NCBI RefSeq assembly: GCF_002127585.1
Contig: NZ_NEGZ01000001.1
Span: 310,500 to 374,499, forward strand
DNA from: Janthinobacterium sp. GW458P
GTDB taxonomy: Bacteria > Pseudomonadota > Gammaproteobacteria > Burkholderiales > Burkholderiaceae_D
Length of the DNA: 64,000 bases
Direction of reading: 5' to 3'
Positions 32,989 through 41,936 of this stretch are shown piece by piece. Every line of letters begins with the position of its first letter. Positions within the stretch are counted from its first letter, which is position 1. The translations under genes and the position numbers were made by a program. The notes below the pieces were generated by a model, which had not been told where the DNA came from, did not search any database, and was given only the letters and a program-made list of their open reading frames with translations.

Positions 32989-34233
32989 ATGGATAATATT
33001 ACGCATTCGGTCATCGGCCTCGGGGTCGGCGAACTGGTACACCGCAGCCTGCCGCCCGAGCCGCAGCCCCCCGCCCAGCGCACCCGGCGCGCGCTGTTTC
33101 TGTTTACGGCCTGGTTCGCCAGCAATGCGCCGGACCTGGACCTGGTCCTCACGAAACTGCTGCCGCGCCCGTTCGGCTACATGCTGCACCACCGTGGCCA
33201 CACGCATACATTGCTGCTGGCCTTGCCGCAGGCGCTGCTGTTGCTGGCCCTGTTGTGGCTGCTGTGGCCCGGCGCGCGCCGGCTGCTGAAAAGCAGCGTG
33301 CCTGCCCGCATCGGCCTGGCGGCCTGTCTGCTGCTGGGATTCTGCTTGCACATGGGCATGGATTTCCTCAATTCCTATGGCTTGCACCCGTTTTACCCGT
33401 TCAACAGCCGCTGGCTGTATGGCGACATGGTCTTCATCGTCGAGCCCATGTTCTGGGTGCTGCTGGGCGTGCCCGTGATCATGTCCTTGCGCTATGGCAT
33501 CGTCAAAAGCGTGCTGCTGGCGGGATTGGCGGCGGCCCTGTGTTTCTTCACCTATAAGACCTATCTGGCGCCCGCCGCGCTGGCTGTCTTGCTGGGGCTG
33601 GGCGTGGTGCTGGCCGTGCTGCAAGGGCGGGCCGGCGAGCGGGGGCGGCGTCCGCTGCTGCTGGCCTTTGCGCTGGCCGCCAGCTTCATCGGCGCGCAGG
33701 GCGTCGCTTCGGCCATCGGCCGCAGCCGCATCGACGCGGCCGTGCAGCGGCTGGACCCCGGCACGCGCGTGTGGGACGTGGCGATGACGGCGTTTCCCAG
33801 CAATCCATTGTGCTGGATCTATGTGTCGCTCGACAGCAAGACGGACGTGTATACGCTGCGGCGCGGGACCCTGAGCCTGCTGCCCGGGGCGCTGGCGCCC
33901 GCCGCCTGCCCGGCCGGCCTGGCGGAAACCAGCAAGCAAGGCCGGCAACTGGCGCCCGGCATCGCCGTGTCGGCCCAGGCGGCGGGCAGCCTGGCCGCCT
34001 TGCGCGCCTTGCAGGAAGAGAATTGCTATGTCGACGCCTGGTTCCGCTTTGCCCGCATGCCCCGATTGAATGCGGACAAGCTGACGGACGTGCGTTTCAA
34101 CCCCGGCATGTTGCCCAACTTTACGACCGTGGAACTGCAGCAATTCCGCAGCCGCCCGTGTCCCGCCTACGTGCCGGGCTGGGACCGCCCCCGCGCGGAT
34201 ATGCTGACGGTGCCGAAACAGGGCGAACGATAA
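32989..34233 (+). CDS. DUF457/YdjM-type membrane-bound metal-dependent hydrolase homologue
   Basis: A 414-residue protein. It begins MDNITHSVIGLGVGELVHR, with the conserved His of this family, then ASNAPDLDLV and HHRGHTHTLL, followed by four or more membrane helices. HMGMDFLNSYGLHPFYPFNSRWLYGD contains the later conserved His and Asp. These residues are those of the LexA-binding inner-membrane hydrolase (YdjM/YbcI) family. The C-terminal roughly 180 residues form a soluble domain seen in the larger members. Activity is predicted rather than known for most of the family. Confidence 0.82.
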   Translation: MDNITHSVIGLGVGELVHRSLPPEPQPPAQRTRRALFLFTAWFASNAPDLDLVLTKLLPRPFGYMLHHRGHTHTLLLALPQALLLLALLWLLWPGARRLLKSSVPARIGLAACLLLGFCLHMGMDFLNSYGLHPFYPFNSRWLYGDMVFIVEPMFWVLLGVPVIMSLRYGIVKSVLLAGLAAALCFFTYKTYLAPAALAVLLGLGVVLAVLQGRAGERGRRPLLLAFALAASFIGAQGVASAIGRSRIDAAVQRLDPGTRVWDVAMTAFPSNPLCWIYVSLDSKTDVYTLRRGTLSLLPGALAPAACPAGLAETSKQGRQLAPGIAVSAQAAGSLAALRALQEENCYVDAWFRFARMPRLNADKLTDVRFNPGMLPNFTTVELQQFRSRPCPAYVPGWDRPRADMLTVPKQGER

Positions 34234-34365
34234 GGAGCATGTTGCCCTGTGGAAAAAAATCGCATGTACACTTACTGCGCCGTGGCCGTGCATGCGACAA
34301 TTGCCAATTCGGCATAGATGCTATCCTTGCCATTTTTAATACTTTGACGATTATTTAGGATACCC

Positions 34366-36117
34366 TTGGAAGAGCAGCACGCCTTACCGTATCTGCGAGA
34401 AACCCTGCTGTTTCTCGCCCTGGCCGGGATTTTTATTCCGTTATTGCAACGCCTGAAGGTCAACCAGGTGCTCGGCTTCCTGGCCGTGGGCGCCTTGTTC
34501 GGCCCGTTCGGCTTCGGCCTGTGGGCCGGCGAATTCACGTGGCTGACGTATTTCTCGTTCGTCCGCGCCGAGCAGGTCAGCGGCCTGGCCGAACTGGGCG
34601 TGATGTTTTTGATGTTCATGATCGGCCTGGAACTGTCGACGGAACGCCTGTGGGCGCTGCGGCGCTGGGTGTTTGGCGCGGGCGTGGGGCAGGTGGCCGT
34701 CAGCGCCTGCCTGATCGGCGCCGTCGCGTATTACTTCGGCCTGTCGCTGGAAGCGTCCATCGTGCTGGGCCTGGTGCTGTCGCTGTCGTCCACGGCCGTG
34801 GTGATGCAGCTGCTGACGGACCAGCGCTCGCTGCAGACCCCGGCCGGCCAGGCGGGCTTTTCCATTCTGATGTTCCAGGATCTGATGGTGGTGCCGCTGT
34901 TCATCCTGATCGATGTGTTTGCCAGCGGGCGCAGCGACGACCTGGCGTATCTGCTCAGTTTTGCGGCCGTGAAATCGGCGGGCGCCATCCTGCTGATCTA
35001 CCTGCTCGGACGCCGCGTGATCCGTCCGCTGTTCCAGTTTTTCGTCAAGAAACGCCAGCCCGACGTGTTCATGGCCTTGACCTTGCTCAGCACCCTGGGC
35101 ATCGCGGGATTGACCTACCTGGCCGGCCTGTCGATGGCGCTGGGGGCCCTGCTGGCGGGCTTGCTGCTGGCGGAGACGGAATTTCGCCACGAAGTGGAAG
35201 TGACGATCGAGCCCTTCAAGGGTTTGCTGATGGGTTTGTTCTTCATGTCGGTGGGCATGCAGATCGACGTGCGCGAAATCCTCAAGTCGCCCGTGCTGAT
35301 TCCGCTGGCCGTGCTGAGCCTGTTTGCGCTGAAAACCCTCGTCATCAGCGTAATTTTCCGCATCGGCGGCTTTCACTGGGGGCGCGCCGTGGAAACGGGC
35401 GTGCTGCTGGGGCAGGGCGGCGAATTTGCCTTCATCGTCGTCGCGTATGCGCTGGGCACAAAACTGATCGGCCCGCAGGTGGCGCAGTTCGTCATGCTGG
35501 TGGTGGGCCTGAGCCTGTTCGCCACGCCGGCGCTGGCGAAAGCGGCGCGCGCCTTCGGCAACTGGTGGGAAAAACGCCACCACCATCAGCTGGCCGACCT
35601 GGCGCACGGCGCACCGCCGCCGCAGGGCAGCACCGTCATCATCGCCGGTTTCGGCCGCGTGGGGCAGTTGCTGGCCAAGGTGCTGACGGAACAGGATATC
35701 GCCTATGTGGCGATCGAGAATGATGCGCGCCTGGTGACGACCCTGCATCCGCGCGGCTTTCCCGTGTATTTCGGCGACGCGTCGCGCGCGGAACTGTTGC
35801 AAAAGGTCAATGCGGACCGGGCCGCGGCCGTCGTGCTGACCATGGACCACGCGGCGTCCGTCCTGCATGCCGTCAAATCGATCCGCCGCGAGTATCCGCT
35901 GCTGCCCGTGTATGCGCGCGCCCGCGACGAGGCGCACGCGGTGGCCCTGATACAGGCGGGCGCCACCCTGGTCGTGCCCGAGGCGCTGGAATCGGCGCTG
36001 CAGCTGACGGCCACCGTGCTGCACGAGGTGGGCCTGTCGGAAGCGCGCACGAGCGACATCGTGCAGGCCGAGCGCGACCGGCGTAATGCCGTCTTGCTGG
36101 CGAAGAAGCTGTCGTAA
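34366..36117 (+). CDS. KefC-like monovalent cation:proton antiporter with TrkA-N domain
   Basis: A 583-residue CPA2-family protein. About 12 membrane helices cover 1-385, including GFLAVGALFGPFG, MFLMFMIGLELS and SLSSTAVVMQLL, the unwound-helix region typical of Kef/CPA2. A Rossmann TrkA-N domain (about 415-540) begins STVIIAGFGRVGQLLAKVL and contains FPVYFGDASRAELL. It probably exports K+ or Na+ in exchange for protons under nucleotide control. The start is TTG at 34366 with AGGA nine bases upstream. No in-frame ATG occurs before the first helices. No KefF-like partner is next to it. Confidence 0.85.
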   Translation: MEEQHALPYLRETLLFLALAGIFIPLLQRLKVNQVLGFLAVGALFGPFGFGLWAGEFTWLTYFSFVRAEQVSGLAELGVMFLMFMIGLELSTERLWALRRWVFGAGVGQVAVSACLIGAVAYYFGLSLEASIVLGLVLSLSSTAVVMQLLTDQRSLQTPAGQAGFSILMFQDLMVVPLFILIDVFASGRSDDLAYLLSFAAVKSAGAILLIYLLGRRVIRPLFQFFVKKRQPDVFMALTLLSTLGIAGLTYLAGLSMALGALLAGLLLAETEFRHEVEVTIEPFKGLLMGLFFMSVGMQIDVREILKSPVLIPLAVLSLFALKTLVISVIFRIGGFHWGRAVETGVLLGQGGEFAFIVVAYALGTKLIGPQVAQFVMLVVGLSLFATPALAKAARAFGNWWEKRHHHQLADLAHGAPPPQGSTVIIAGFGRVGQLLAKVLTEQDIAYVAIENDARLVTTLHPRGFPVYFGDASRAELLQKVNADRAAAVVLTMDHAASVLHAVKSIRREYPLLPVYARARDEAHAVALIQAGATLVVPEALESALQLTATVLHEVGLSEARTSDIVQAERDRRNAVLLAKKLS

Positions 36118-36198
36118 TGCAAACTGTAGCGCAATCGTGCGTGTCGCCGTGCTTTGTCAATTATCTATACAATAATAGTATATGAGCACACTACCCAC

Positions 36199-37107
36199 AT
36201 GAAGGCCGCGACGAAGAGCGGGGCGGCCCCGTTGACGCCGCAACAGATTGCCGCGCAGGAAACGCAACAGAAATATGGCAAGCCCGAGCGGGGCTGGCGC
36301 GAAAAGATGTACACCGTCATCTTCGAGGCGGAGACGCGCACGGGCCGCGCCTTCGACCTGGCGCTGATCGCCGCCATCCTGATCAGCGTCACCGTGGTCG
36401 TGCTCAGCAGCGTCGCCTCGGTGGCCGAGCGCTACGGCGCCTGGCTGACGGCGCTCGAATGGTTTTTCACCATCCTGTTTACCATCGAATATTTCGCCCG
36501 CCTGTCGTGCCTGCAGCACCCGGTGCGCTACGCCAAGAGTTTTTTCGGCATTATCGACTTGCTGGCCATCGTGCCGACCTACATCGGCTTGCTGTTGCCG
36601 GGCGCGCACGTGCTGATCGATGTGCGCATCCTGCGCCTGCTGCGCATGTTCCGTATCCTCAAGCTGACCTCCTACGTGCATGAATACACGGTGCTGGGAC
36701 GCGCTTTGCTGGCCAGCCGGCGCAAGATTCTCATTTTCTTGTCTTTCGTCATGATGGTGGTCTTTCTGCTTGGTACTGTGATGTATGTCGTGGAAGGACC
36801 GGAGAACGGCTTCAGCAGCATTCCCACGTCGATATACTGGGCCATCAGCACCATGACGACGGTGGGCTTTGGCGATATCACGCCAAAGACCGATTTCGGG
36901 CGCACGATCGCCTCGATGATGATGTTGCTGGGCTGGGGCATCCTGGCAGTGCCTACCGGCATTATCAGCGCCGAAATGACGGTACAACGCAGTTCCAAGC
37001 TCGTTACCACGCGAACCTGCCCTACGTGCCTGAAGGAAGGGCTCGATGACGACGCCAATTTCTGTAAGAACTGCGGCGTCAGGCTGCCGCCGCTGGCACT
37101 CGATTGA
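36199..37107 (+). CDS. Voltage-gated-type potassium channel with C-terminal zinc ribbon
   Basis: A 302-residue ion channel with six membrane segments. S4 is positively charged (RILRLLRMFRILKLTSYVHEY), so voltage sensing is plausible. The pore loop has the potassium selectivity filter TTVGFGD in AISTMTTVGFGDITP. After S6 (MLLGWGILAVPTGIISAEM) the C-terminus carries two Cys pairs, CPTC and CKNC, about 17 residues apart, a zinc-ribbon-like module unusual for a channel. The ATG at 36199 was chosen. A TTG at 36154 would add 15 residues but coincides with a likely -35 (TTGTCA). The ligand of the ribbon is unknown. Confidence 0.85.
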   Translation: MKAATKSGAAPLTPQQIAAQETQQKYGKPERGWREKMYTVIFEAETRTGRAFDLALIAAILISVTVVVLSSVASVAERYGAWLTALEWFFTILFTIEYFARLSCLQHPVRYAKSFFGIIDLLAIVPTYIGLLLPGAHVLIDVRILRLLRMFRILKLTSYVHEYTVLGRALLASRRKILIFLSFVMMVVFLLGTVMYVVEGPENGFSSIPTSIYWAISTMTTVGFGDITPKTDFGRTIASMMMLLGWGILAVPTGIISAEMTVQRSSKLVTTRTCPTCLKEGLDDDANFCKNCGVRLPPLALD

Positions 37108-37157
37108 GCGTGTCCCATTAACCGCATTTTTTACATTTAACCTATATAAAGGCCAAC

Positions 37158-38138
37158 ATGATTCCAGTTCGCCTGATCGCGACGGGCAAAGCCGTGCCCT
37201 CGCATAGCGTGACGTCCGCCAGCCTGGACCTGAAACTGGGCCACCCGCCCGGCTATACCCAGCGCAAGAGCGGCGTGCTGTCGCGCTTTGTCGCCGCACC
37301 CGACGAGTCGCAAAGCCAGCTGGGCGCCGCCGCCCTGCGCGACGCGCTGAAGAACGCCAGCCTGCGCCCGGCCGATATCGACCTCCTGATCTGCGCCTGC
37401 GGCGTGCCCGAGCAAGCCTTGCCAAACACGGCCTGCTTCGTTGCCGAACATGCCGGCTTGCCGCCAGGCACGCAAAGTTTCGACGTCAACGCCAGCTGTC
37501 TCAGCTTCATGGCCGCGTTCCGCGTGGCCGCGTCGATGCTGGCGGGCGGCGCCTACCGGCGCATCGCCATCGTCTCGTCCGATCTCGCCTCGCGCGGGGT
37601 CGACTGGAGCGAGCCGGAAGCGTCGATGATCTTCGGCGACGGCGCCGCCGCCGTCATCGTCGAGCGGGGCGATGGCAGCGCCGGCATCCGCGCCTACAAG
37701 ATGGGCACGTATCCGGAAGGGCGCCGCTACTGCGAAATCCGCGGCGGCGGCACCGAGCGCAACCCGCGCAACGGCTGCGAGCCGGGCGACTATCTGTTCC
37801 GCATGGATGGCAAGGCCGTATTCCGCCTGGCTCTCAAGGTGATGCCGGATTTCCTTGAGGAATTAATGCAGGAATCGGGCGCGGGGCTGGAAAAGGTCGA
37901 CGTGGTCGTGCCGCACCAGGCCAGCCCGCTGGGTCTCGCGCATGCGGCGCGCATTCTCGACGTTCCCGATGCTAAAATCATCAAGATCTTTGAAAACCAT
38001 GGCAACCAGGTGGCCGCGTCCCTGCCCACGGCCCTGCACGAGGCGGTAATGACGGGGCGCGCCGTGGCCGGCCAGCGTTTGCTGATGATGGGGACGGCTG
38101 CGGGCCTGACCATCGGCGGCATGATCGTCGATTTATGA
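37158..38138 (+). CDS. Beta-ketoacyl synthase III-type condensing enzyme (FabH/OleA-like)
   Basis: A 326-residue thiolase-fold enzyme. The catalytic triad is visible: Cys in DVNASCLSFMAAF, His in VVPHQASPLGL and Asn in ENHGNQVAASLPTAL. FabH normally initiates fatty acid synthesis, whereas OleA relatives condense two long acyl chains. This copy is outside any fab operon and heads a tightly packed set of lipid-modifying genes, so a dedicated role is likely. The segment ARGVDWSEPEASMIFGDGAAAVIVE is typical of KAS III. A promoter may lie in the 50 bp before the ATG. The next gene starts 10 bp after its stop. Confidence 0.85.
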   Translation: MIPVRLIATGKAVPSHSVTSASLDLKLGHPPGYTQRKSGVLSRFVAAPDESQSQLGAAALRDALKNASLRPADIDLLICACGVPEQALPNTACFVAEHAGLPPGTQSFDVNASCLSFMAAFRVAASMLAGGAYRRIAIVSSDLASRGVDWSEPEASMIFGDGAAAVIVERGDGSAGIRAYKMGTYPEGRRYCEIRGGGTERNPRNGCEPGDYLFRMDGKAVFRLALKVMPDFLEELMQESGAGLEKVDVVVPHQASPLGLAHAARILDVPDAKIIKIFENHGNQVAASLPTALHEAVMTGRAVAGQRLLMMGTAAGLTIGGMIVDL

Positions 38139-38148
38139 GGGTGAAGTG

Positions 38149-39186
38149 ATGAGGCGGATACTGGTCACGGGGGCGACGGGCGGGCTGGGGCGCAATGCCG
38201 TGCGCACCTTGCTGGCGCAGGGCGTGGAAGTGCGCGCCACCGGCCGCAATGCCGCCGTGGGCCGCGAACTGGAACGCATGGGCGCGCAGTTCGTGGCGCT
38301 TGATCTGGCGCAAGCGACGCCGCGCCAGGTCGATGAGCTGGTGCGCGGCATGGACACCGTCTGGCACTGCGCCGCGCTGTCCTCGCCGTGGGGCCCGGAG
38401 CGCGACTTCATCGCCGCCAATGTCACGGCCACGGGCCAGCTGCTGCGCGCGGCCGCCAGCCAGCACGTGGAGCGCTTCGTGCACATTTCCACCCCGGCCA
38501 TCTATTTCGATTACCACCACCGCTACGACGTGCCGGAAACCTTCCGTCCCGACGCCTTCGTCAACGCCTATGCGCGTTCCAAGGCGATGGCGGAAAAGCT
38601 GGTGCAGGAGTCGGTCGAGCGCCACAGCGGCATGACCTGCGTGATCCTGCGCCCGCGCGCCATCTTCGGCCCGCACGACCAGGTGCTGATCCCGCGCCTG
38701 GCGCGCGTGCTGCAGGAGCGCGGCGGCAAGCTGCCGCTGCCTAACGGCGGCGCGGCCACCATTGACGTCACCTATGTCGACAACGTCGTGCATGCGATGT
38801 GGCTGGCCACCGTGCACAAGACCGTGCAGTCGGGCGCCGCCTTCAACATCACGAACGGCGAGCCGGCGCGCCTGTGCGACATCCTGCGCACCTTGTTTTG
38901 CGAGCACCTGCAGCAGCCGTTCGAAATCGTCAGCATGCCGTACCGCGTGCTGGCGCTGGCGGCTCGCCTGATGCAGTTCGCCTCGCGTTTTACGCGCCGC
39001 GAACCGGCGCTGACGCCCTACAGCATCGGCGCGCTCAGTTTCGACATGACGCTCGACAGCGCCAAGGCGCGCAAGGTGCTCGGTTACCGTCCCGTCGTCA
39101 GCCTGCAGGACGGCATCGCCCGCACGGCGCAGTGGATGCGCCAGGAAGCGGCGGCGCACAAGGTGGGCAAGGAGCGCAATGGCTAG
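38149..39186 (+). CDS. NAD(P)-dependent epimerase/3beta-HSD-like dehydrogenase (OleD-like)
   Basis: A 345-residue extended short-chain dehydrogenase. The Rossmann motif is at the N-terminus (ILVTGATGGLGRNAVRTLL). The active site is YARSKAMAEKLV (Tyr-x-x-x-Lys), with an upstream Ser in VHISTPAIYFDY and substrate-loop features of the NSDHL/3beta-HSD branch (RPRAIFGPHDQVLIPRLARV). In ole-type pathways the related OleD reduces the beta-keto acid made by OleA, so reduction of the KAS III product is a reasonable guess. Start at the ATG 38149, with GTG three bases earlier also in frame. The stop overlaps the next gene by eight bases. Confidence 0.85.
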   Translation: MRRILVTGATGGLGRNAVRTLLAQGVEVRATGRNAAVGRELERMGAQFVALDLAQATPRQVDELVRGMDTVWHCAALSSPWGPERDFIAANVTATGQLLRAAASQHVERFVHISTPAIYFDYHHRYDVPETFRPDAFVNAYARSKAMAEKLVQESVERHSGMTCVILRPRAIFGPHDQVLIPRLARVLQERGGKLPLPNGGAATIDVTYVDNVVHAMWLATVHKTVQSGAAFNITNGEPARLCDILRTLFCEHLQQPFEIVSMPYRVLALAARLMQFASRFTRREPALTPYSIGALSFDMTLDSAKARKVLGYRPVVSLQDGIARTAQWMRQEAAAHKVGKERNG

Positions 39187-40009
39187 CATCACCGCGTTTC
39201 GCGTCGGCCACTGCACCCATCCGTCCTGCATGGTCCTGAAAGGCAGCGGGCTGGCCAGCCGCTGCTTCCCCTCGCGCGCCTATCTGATCGAAACGCGCGC
39301 GGGCCTGTACCTGTGGGACACCGGTTACGCCGAACACTTCCGCGCCGCCACGTCGAAAGGGGTGTACCGCATGTACGCGTGGGTTACGCCGATATCGTTT
39401 GACGAGAATGAATCGCTGCACGGCCAGCTGCGCGCGCATGGCGTATCGCCCGGCGACATCCACACCCTGCTGCTGTCGCACTTCCACGCCGACCATATCG
39501 CCGGCCTGCGCGACTTTCCCGGCGCGCGGCTGATGGCCTCCAGAACGGGCTGGGACGCCGTGCGGGGCCTGTCCGGCGTGGCCGCCGTGCGCCAGGCCTT
39601 CGTGCCCGAGCTGCTGCCGCCGGACATCGCGGATCGTCTCGATTTCGTCGAAAGCGTGCCCGAGACGGCCTTGCCGGCGGCCCTGCTGCCGTTTACGCAC
39701 GGGCGCGACGTCAGCGGCACGGGCGAAATCTACATCGTCGGCCTGCCCGGCCACGCCATCGGCCATCTGGGCGCCTTCGTGCTGCAGGACGGCGGCTGGA
39801 CCCTGCTGGCGTCCGACGCGGCCTGGGTGCCGGAAAGCTTCCAGCAGCTGCGCGGACCGTCGGAATTGTCCTTCCTCATCCAGCACAAGCGCGCGCCGTA
39901 CTTTGCCACCCTGAACCGGCTGCACCAGCTGCACCGGTCGGGCAATGCGCAGATCCGCATCACGCATGAAGATACCAACGATTATTTGCCTGTGGCGGGC
40001 CGCCCGTGA
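39179..40009 (+). CDS. MBL-fold metallo-hydrolase
   Basis: A 276-residue metallo-beta-lactamase-fold protein. The dinuclear metal site is visible: SHFHADHIAG (HxHxDH), His in GLPGHAIGHLG and Asp in LLASDAAWV, with a late His in RITHEDTND. The N-terminus AYLIETRAGLYLWDTGY is like that of AHL-lactonase relatives. In this cluster it could hydrolyse a thioester or lactone intermediate, taking the place of the alpha/beta-hydrolase OleB in ole clusters. That is inference. It overlaps the epimerase gene by eight bases and the next gene by four. Confidence 0.82.
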   Translation: MASITAFRVGHCTHPSCMVLKGSGLASRCFPSRAYLIETRAGLYLWDTGYAEHFRAATSKGVYRMYAWVTPISFDENESLHGQLRAHGVSPGDIHTLLLSHFHADHIAGLRDFPGARLMASRTGWDAVRGLSGVAAVRQAFVPELLPPDIADRLDFVESVPETALPAALLPFTHGRDVSGTGEIYIVGLPGHAIGHLGAFVLQDGGWTLLASDAAWVPESFQQLRGPSELSFLIQHKRAPYFATLNRLHQLHRSGNAQIRITHEDTNDYLPVAGRP

Positions 40010-41301
40010 AGCGTATTGTCTGGCTGTTATTGTCGTACTGGCGCACGCGCCGCCTGCATTTTGCTGACCGCGCGCAGCTGGAACGTTACCAGCAGCGGCA
40101 GCTGGCGCGTTTCGCCGATGTGCTGGGCGCGCGCAGCCGCTACTTTGCGCCATACCGGGCGTTGCCGCTCGATGCCTGGCCCACCATGAACAAGGCGCTG
40201 ATGCTCGAGCATTTCGACGCCATGAACACCGAGGGTGTGACGTTGACGCAGGCGATGGAGGCGGCCATGGCGGCCGAGCATAGCCGCGACTTCACGCCGG
40301 CCGTGGGCGACATCACGGTGGGCCTGTCGTCCGGCACCTCGTCGCGGCGCGCCGTATTTACCGTCAGCTCCCGCGAAAAGGCCCAATGGGCGGGCGTGAT
40401 GCTGGCCAAGGCGCTGCCCGACGGCCTGTTTTCCGGCGAAAAGGTGGCGCTGTTCCTGCGCGCGAACAGCAATCTGTACACGGCCGTGCGCTCGCCATGG
40501 CTGACGTTTGCCTTCTACGATCTGTTCGAACCGTTCGACAGCCTGTGCGCGCAGCTTGCGCAATATCAGGCAACTGTGATCGTCGCGCCGGCCCAGGTGC
40601 TGCGCCAGCTGGCCTTGCGTGTCATCGATGGCAGCCTGGCGCTGGCGCCGAAAAAAGTCATCTCCGTGGCCGAAGTGCTGGAAGCGCAGGACCGCGCCCT
40701 GATCGCGCAGGCGTTTGGCACCGTGCACGAGATCTACCAGGCCACCGAGGGTTTTCTTGCCAGCAGCTGCGAGCACGGCGTGCTGCACCTGAACGAGGAA
40801 TACGTGCACATCGAGCCGCAGTGGCTTGATGCGGAACAAAGGCGCTTCGTGCCCGTGATTACCGATTTTACGCGCATGACGCAGCCCATCGTGCGCTACC
40901 GCCTCGACGATATCCTGATTGCGCGCGCCACGCCATGCCCGTGCGGCCGCGCCACGCGCGCCATCGACGGCATCGAAGGACGCTGCGACGACATGCTGCT
41001 GCTTCCCTCTGCATGCGGCGGCGCCCCCGTCGCCGTGTTTGCCGACGTCCTGACGCGGGCGTTCGCGCAAGCCTTGCCGGCGGACGCCGACTACCGCCTG
41101 CTGCAGTCGGGCGACAACGCCCTGCAGCTGCATGCGGCCCTGGACGACGCGGGCCTGGCCGCCCTGCGCGCCCATCTTGACGCGGTGCTGCGCGGCCTGG
41201 GCGTGGCCGTCGACAGCCTGGCCTGGACGACGAGCGGCGAACTGCCTCCCTTTGACCCCACCATGAAACGGCGCCGCATCCGGCGCCTTGCCAGCGCATG
41301 A
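40006..41301 (+). CDS. Adenylate-forming enzyme related to coenzyme F390 synthetase/PaaK
   Basis: A 431-residue protein of the CoF-synthetase/phenylacetate-CoA-ligase branch of adenylating enzymes. The ATP-binding loop is GLSSGTSSRRAVF, followed by ATEGFLASSC and VITDFTRMTQPIVRYRLDDI with the Arg/Asp pair that contacts the ribose. A Cys-rich CPCGR follows. The ANL-type C-terminal domain is short, ending KRRRIRRL. F420 metabolism is unlikely in this organism, so it probably activates a fatty or beta-hydroxy acid. The start is GTG at 40006, overlapping the previous stop (GTGA). The substrate is unknown. Confidence 0.75.
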   Translation: MKRIVWLLLSYWRTRRLHFADRAQLERYQQRQLARFADVLGARSRYFAPYRALPLDAWPTMNKALMLEHFDAMNTEGVTLTQAMEAAMAAEHSRDFTPAVGDITVGLSSGTSSRRAVFTVSSREKAQWAGVMLAKALPDGLFSGEKVALFLRANSNLYTAVRSPWLTFAFYDLFEPFDSLCAQLAQYQATVIVAPAQVLRQLALRVIDGSLALAPKKVISVAEVLEAQDRALIAQAFGTVHEIYQATEGFLASSCEHGVLHLNEEYVHIEPQWLDAEQRRFVPVITDFTRMTQPIVRYRLDDILIARATPCPCGRATRAIDGIEGRCDDMLLLPSACGGAPVAVFADVLTRAFAQALPADADYRLLQSGDNALQLHAALDDAGLAALRAHLDAVLRGLGVAVDSLAWTTSGELPPFDPTMKRRRIRRLASA

Positions 41302-41936
41302 ATCACTCTTCCATGACTTTGACTTCCCGCCTGCTGCATTTGCTGGCCGGCTGGGGCAGCGTCGGCCTCGTGTATTTTTCCAGCGATGTGCTGCAAGGGC
41401 AGGGGGTACTCCTGCCGGAAACAGCGCTGGACCGCGCGATACCCTACACGGATGCCGCCATCTGGCTGTACCTGTCCTTCTTTCTCCTGATTCCCTACGC
41501 CTACCTGGCGGCCGACGCGGCGCGCGTGCGCTGGCTGGCGCGCGCGATGGCGCTTTCCGCGCTGGCCTGCGGCGTGGTGTTCCTGCTGTATCCGAGCACG
41601 CTCGCGTATCCGCCCGTGGGTGATGGTCATGCCTGGAGCACGCAGGCGCTGCGCCTGCTGCAGGCGGCGGACTCCGCGCAAAATTGCCTGCCCTCGCTGC
41701 ATGGCGCCCTGACATTGCTGTGCGTGTGGGCTTTATGCGACAAGCGCCACCTGCTGCGCTCCGCGCTGGCCATGCTGCTGGGCGTGGCCATCTGCTACGC
41801 CATCATCGCCCTGCGCCGGCACGTGAGCATCGACCTGGCCGCCGGCCTGGCCGTGGGCGTGGCGGGCGGCATGTTGGCGAAAATGCAGGTATTCTGGGCA
41901 GCCCGCCGCACCGTTTCCATAAAAGCCGCATCATGA
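41298..41936 (+). CDS. PAP2-like integral membrane phosphatase/transferase
   Basis: A 212-residue membrane protein with about six helices. The later two PAP2 motifs are recognisable: CLPSLHGALTLL (PS.HG) and RRHVSIDLAAG (R..H.x.D). The first motif is not obvious, as in the inositolphosphotransferase/PAP2_3 branch. These enzymes handle lipid phosphates or transfer head groups on the membrane. The start overlaps the stop of the adenylating-enzyme gene (ATGA) and its own stop overlaps the next gene. A role in head-group processing of the cluster's product is a guess. Confidence 0.75.
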   Translation: MNHSSMTLTSRLLHLLAGWGSVGLVYFSSDVLQGQGVLLPETALDRAIPYTDAAIWLYLSFFLLIPYAYLAADAARVRWLARAMALSALACGVVFLLYPSTLAYPPVGDGHAWSTQALRLLQAADSAQNCLPSLHGALTLLCVWALCDKRHLLRSALAMLLGVAICYAIIALRRHVSIDLAAGLAVGVAGGMLAKMQVFWAARRTVSIKAAS

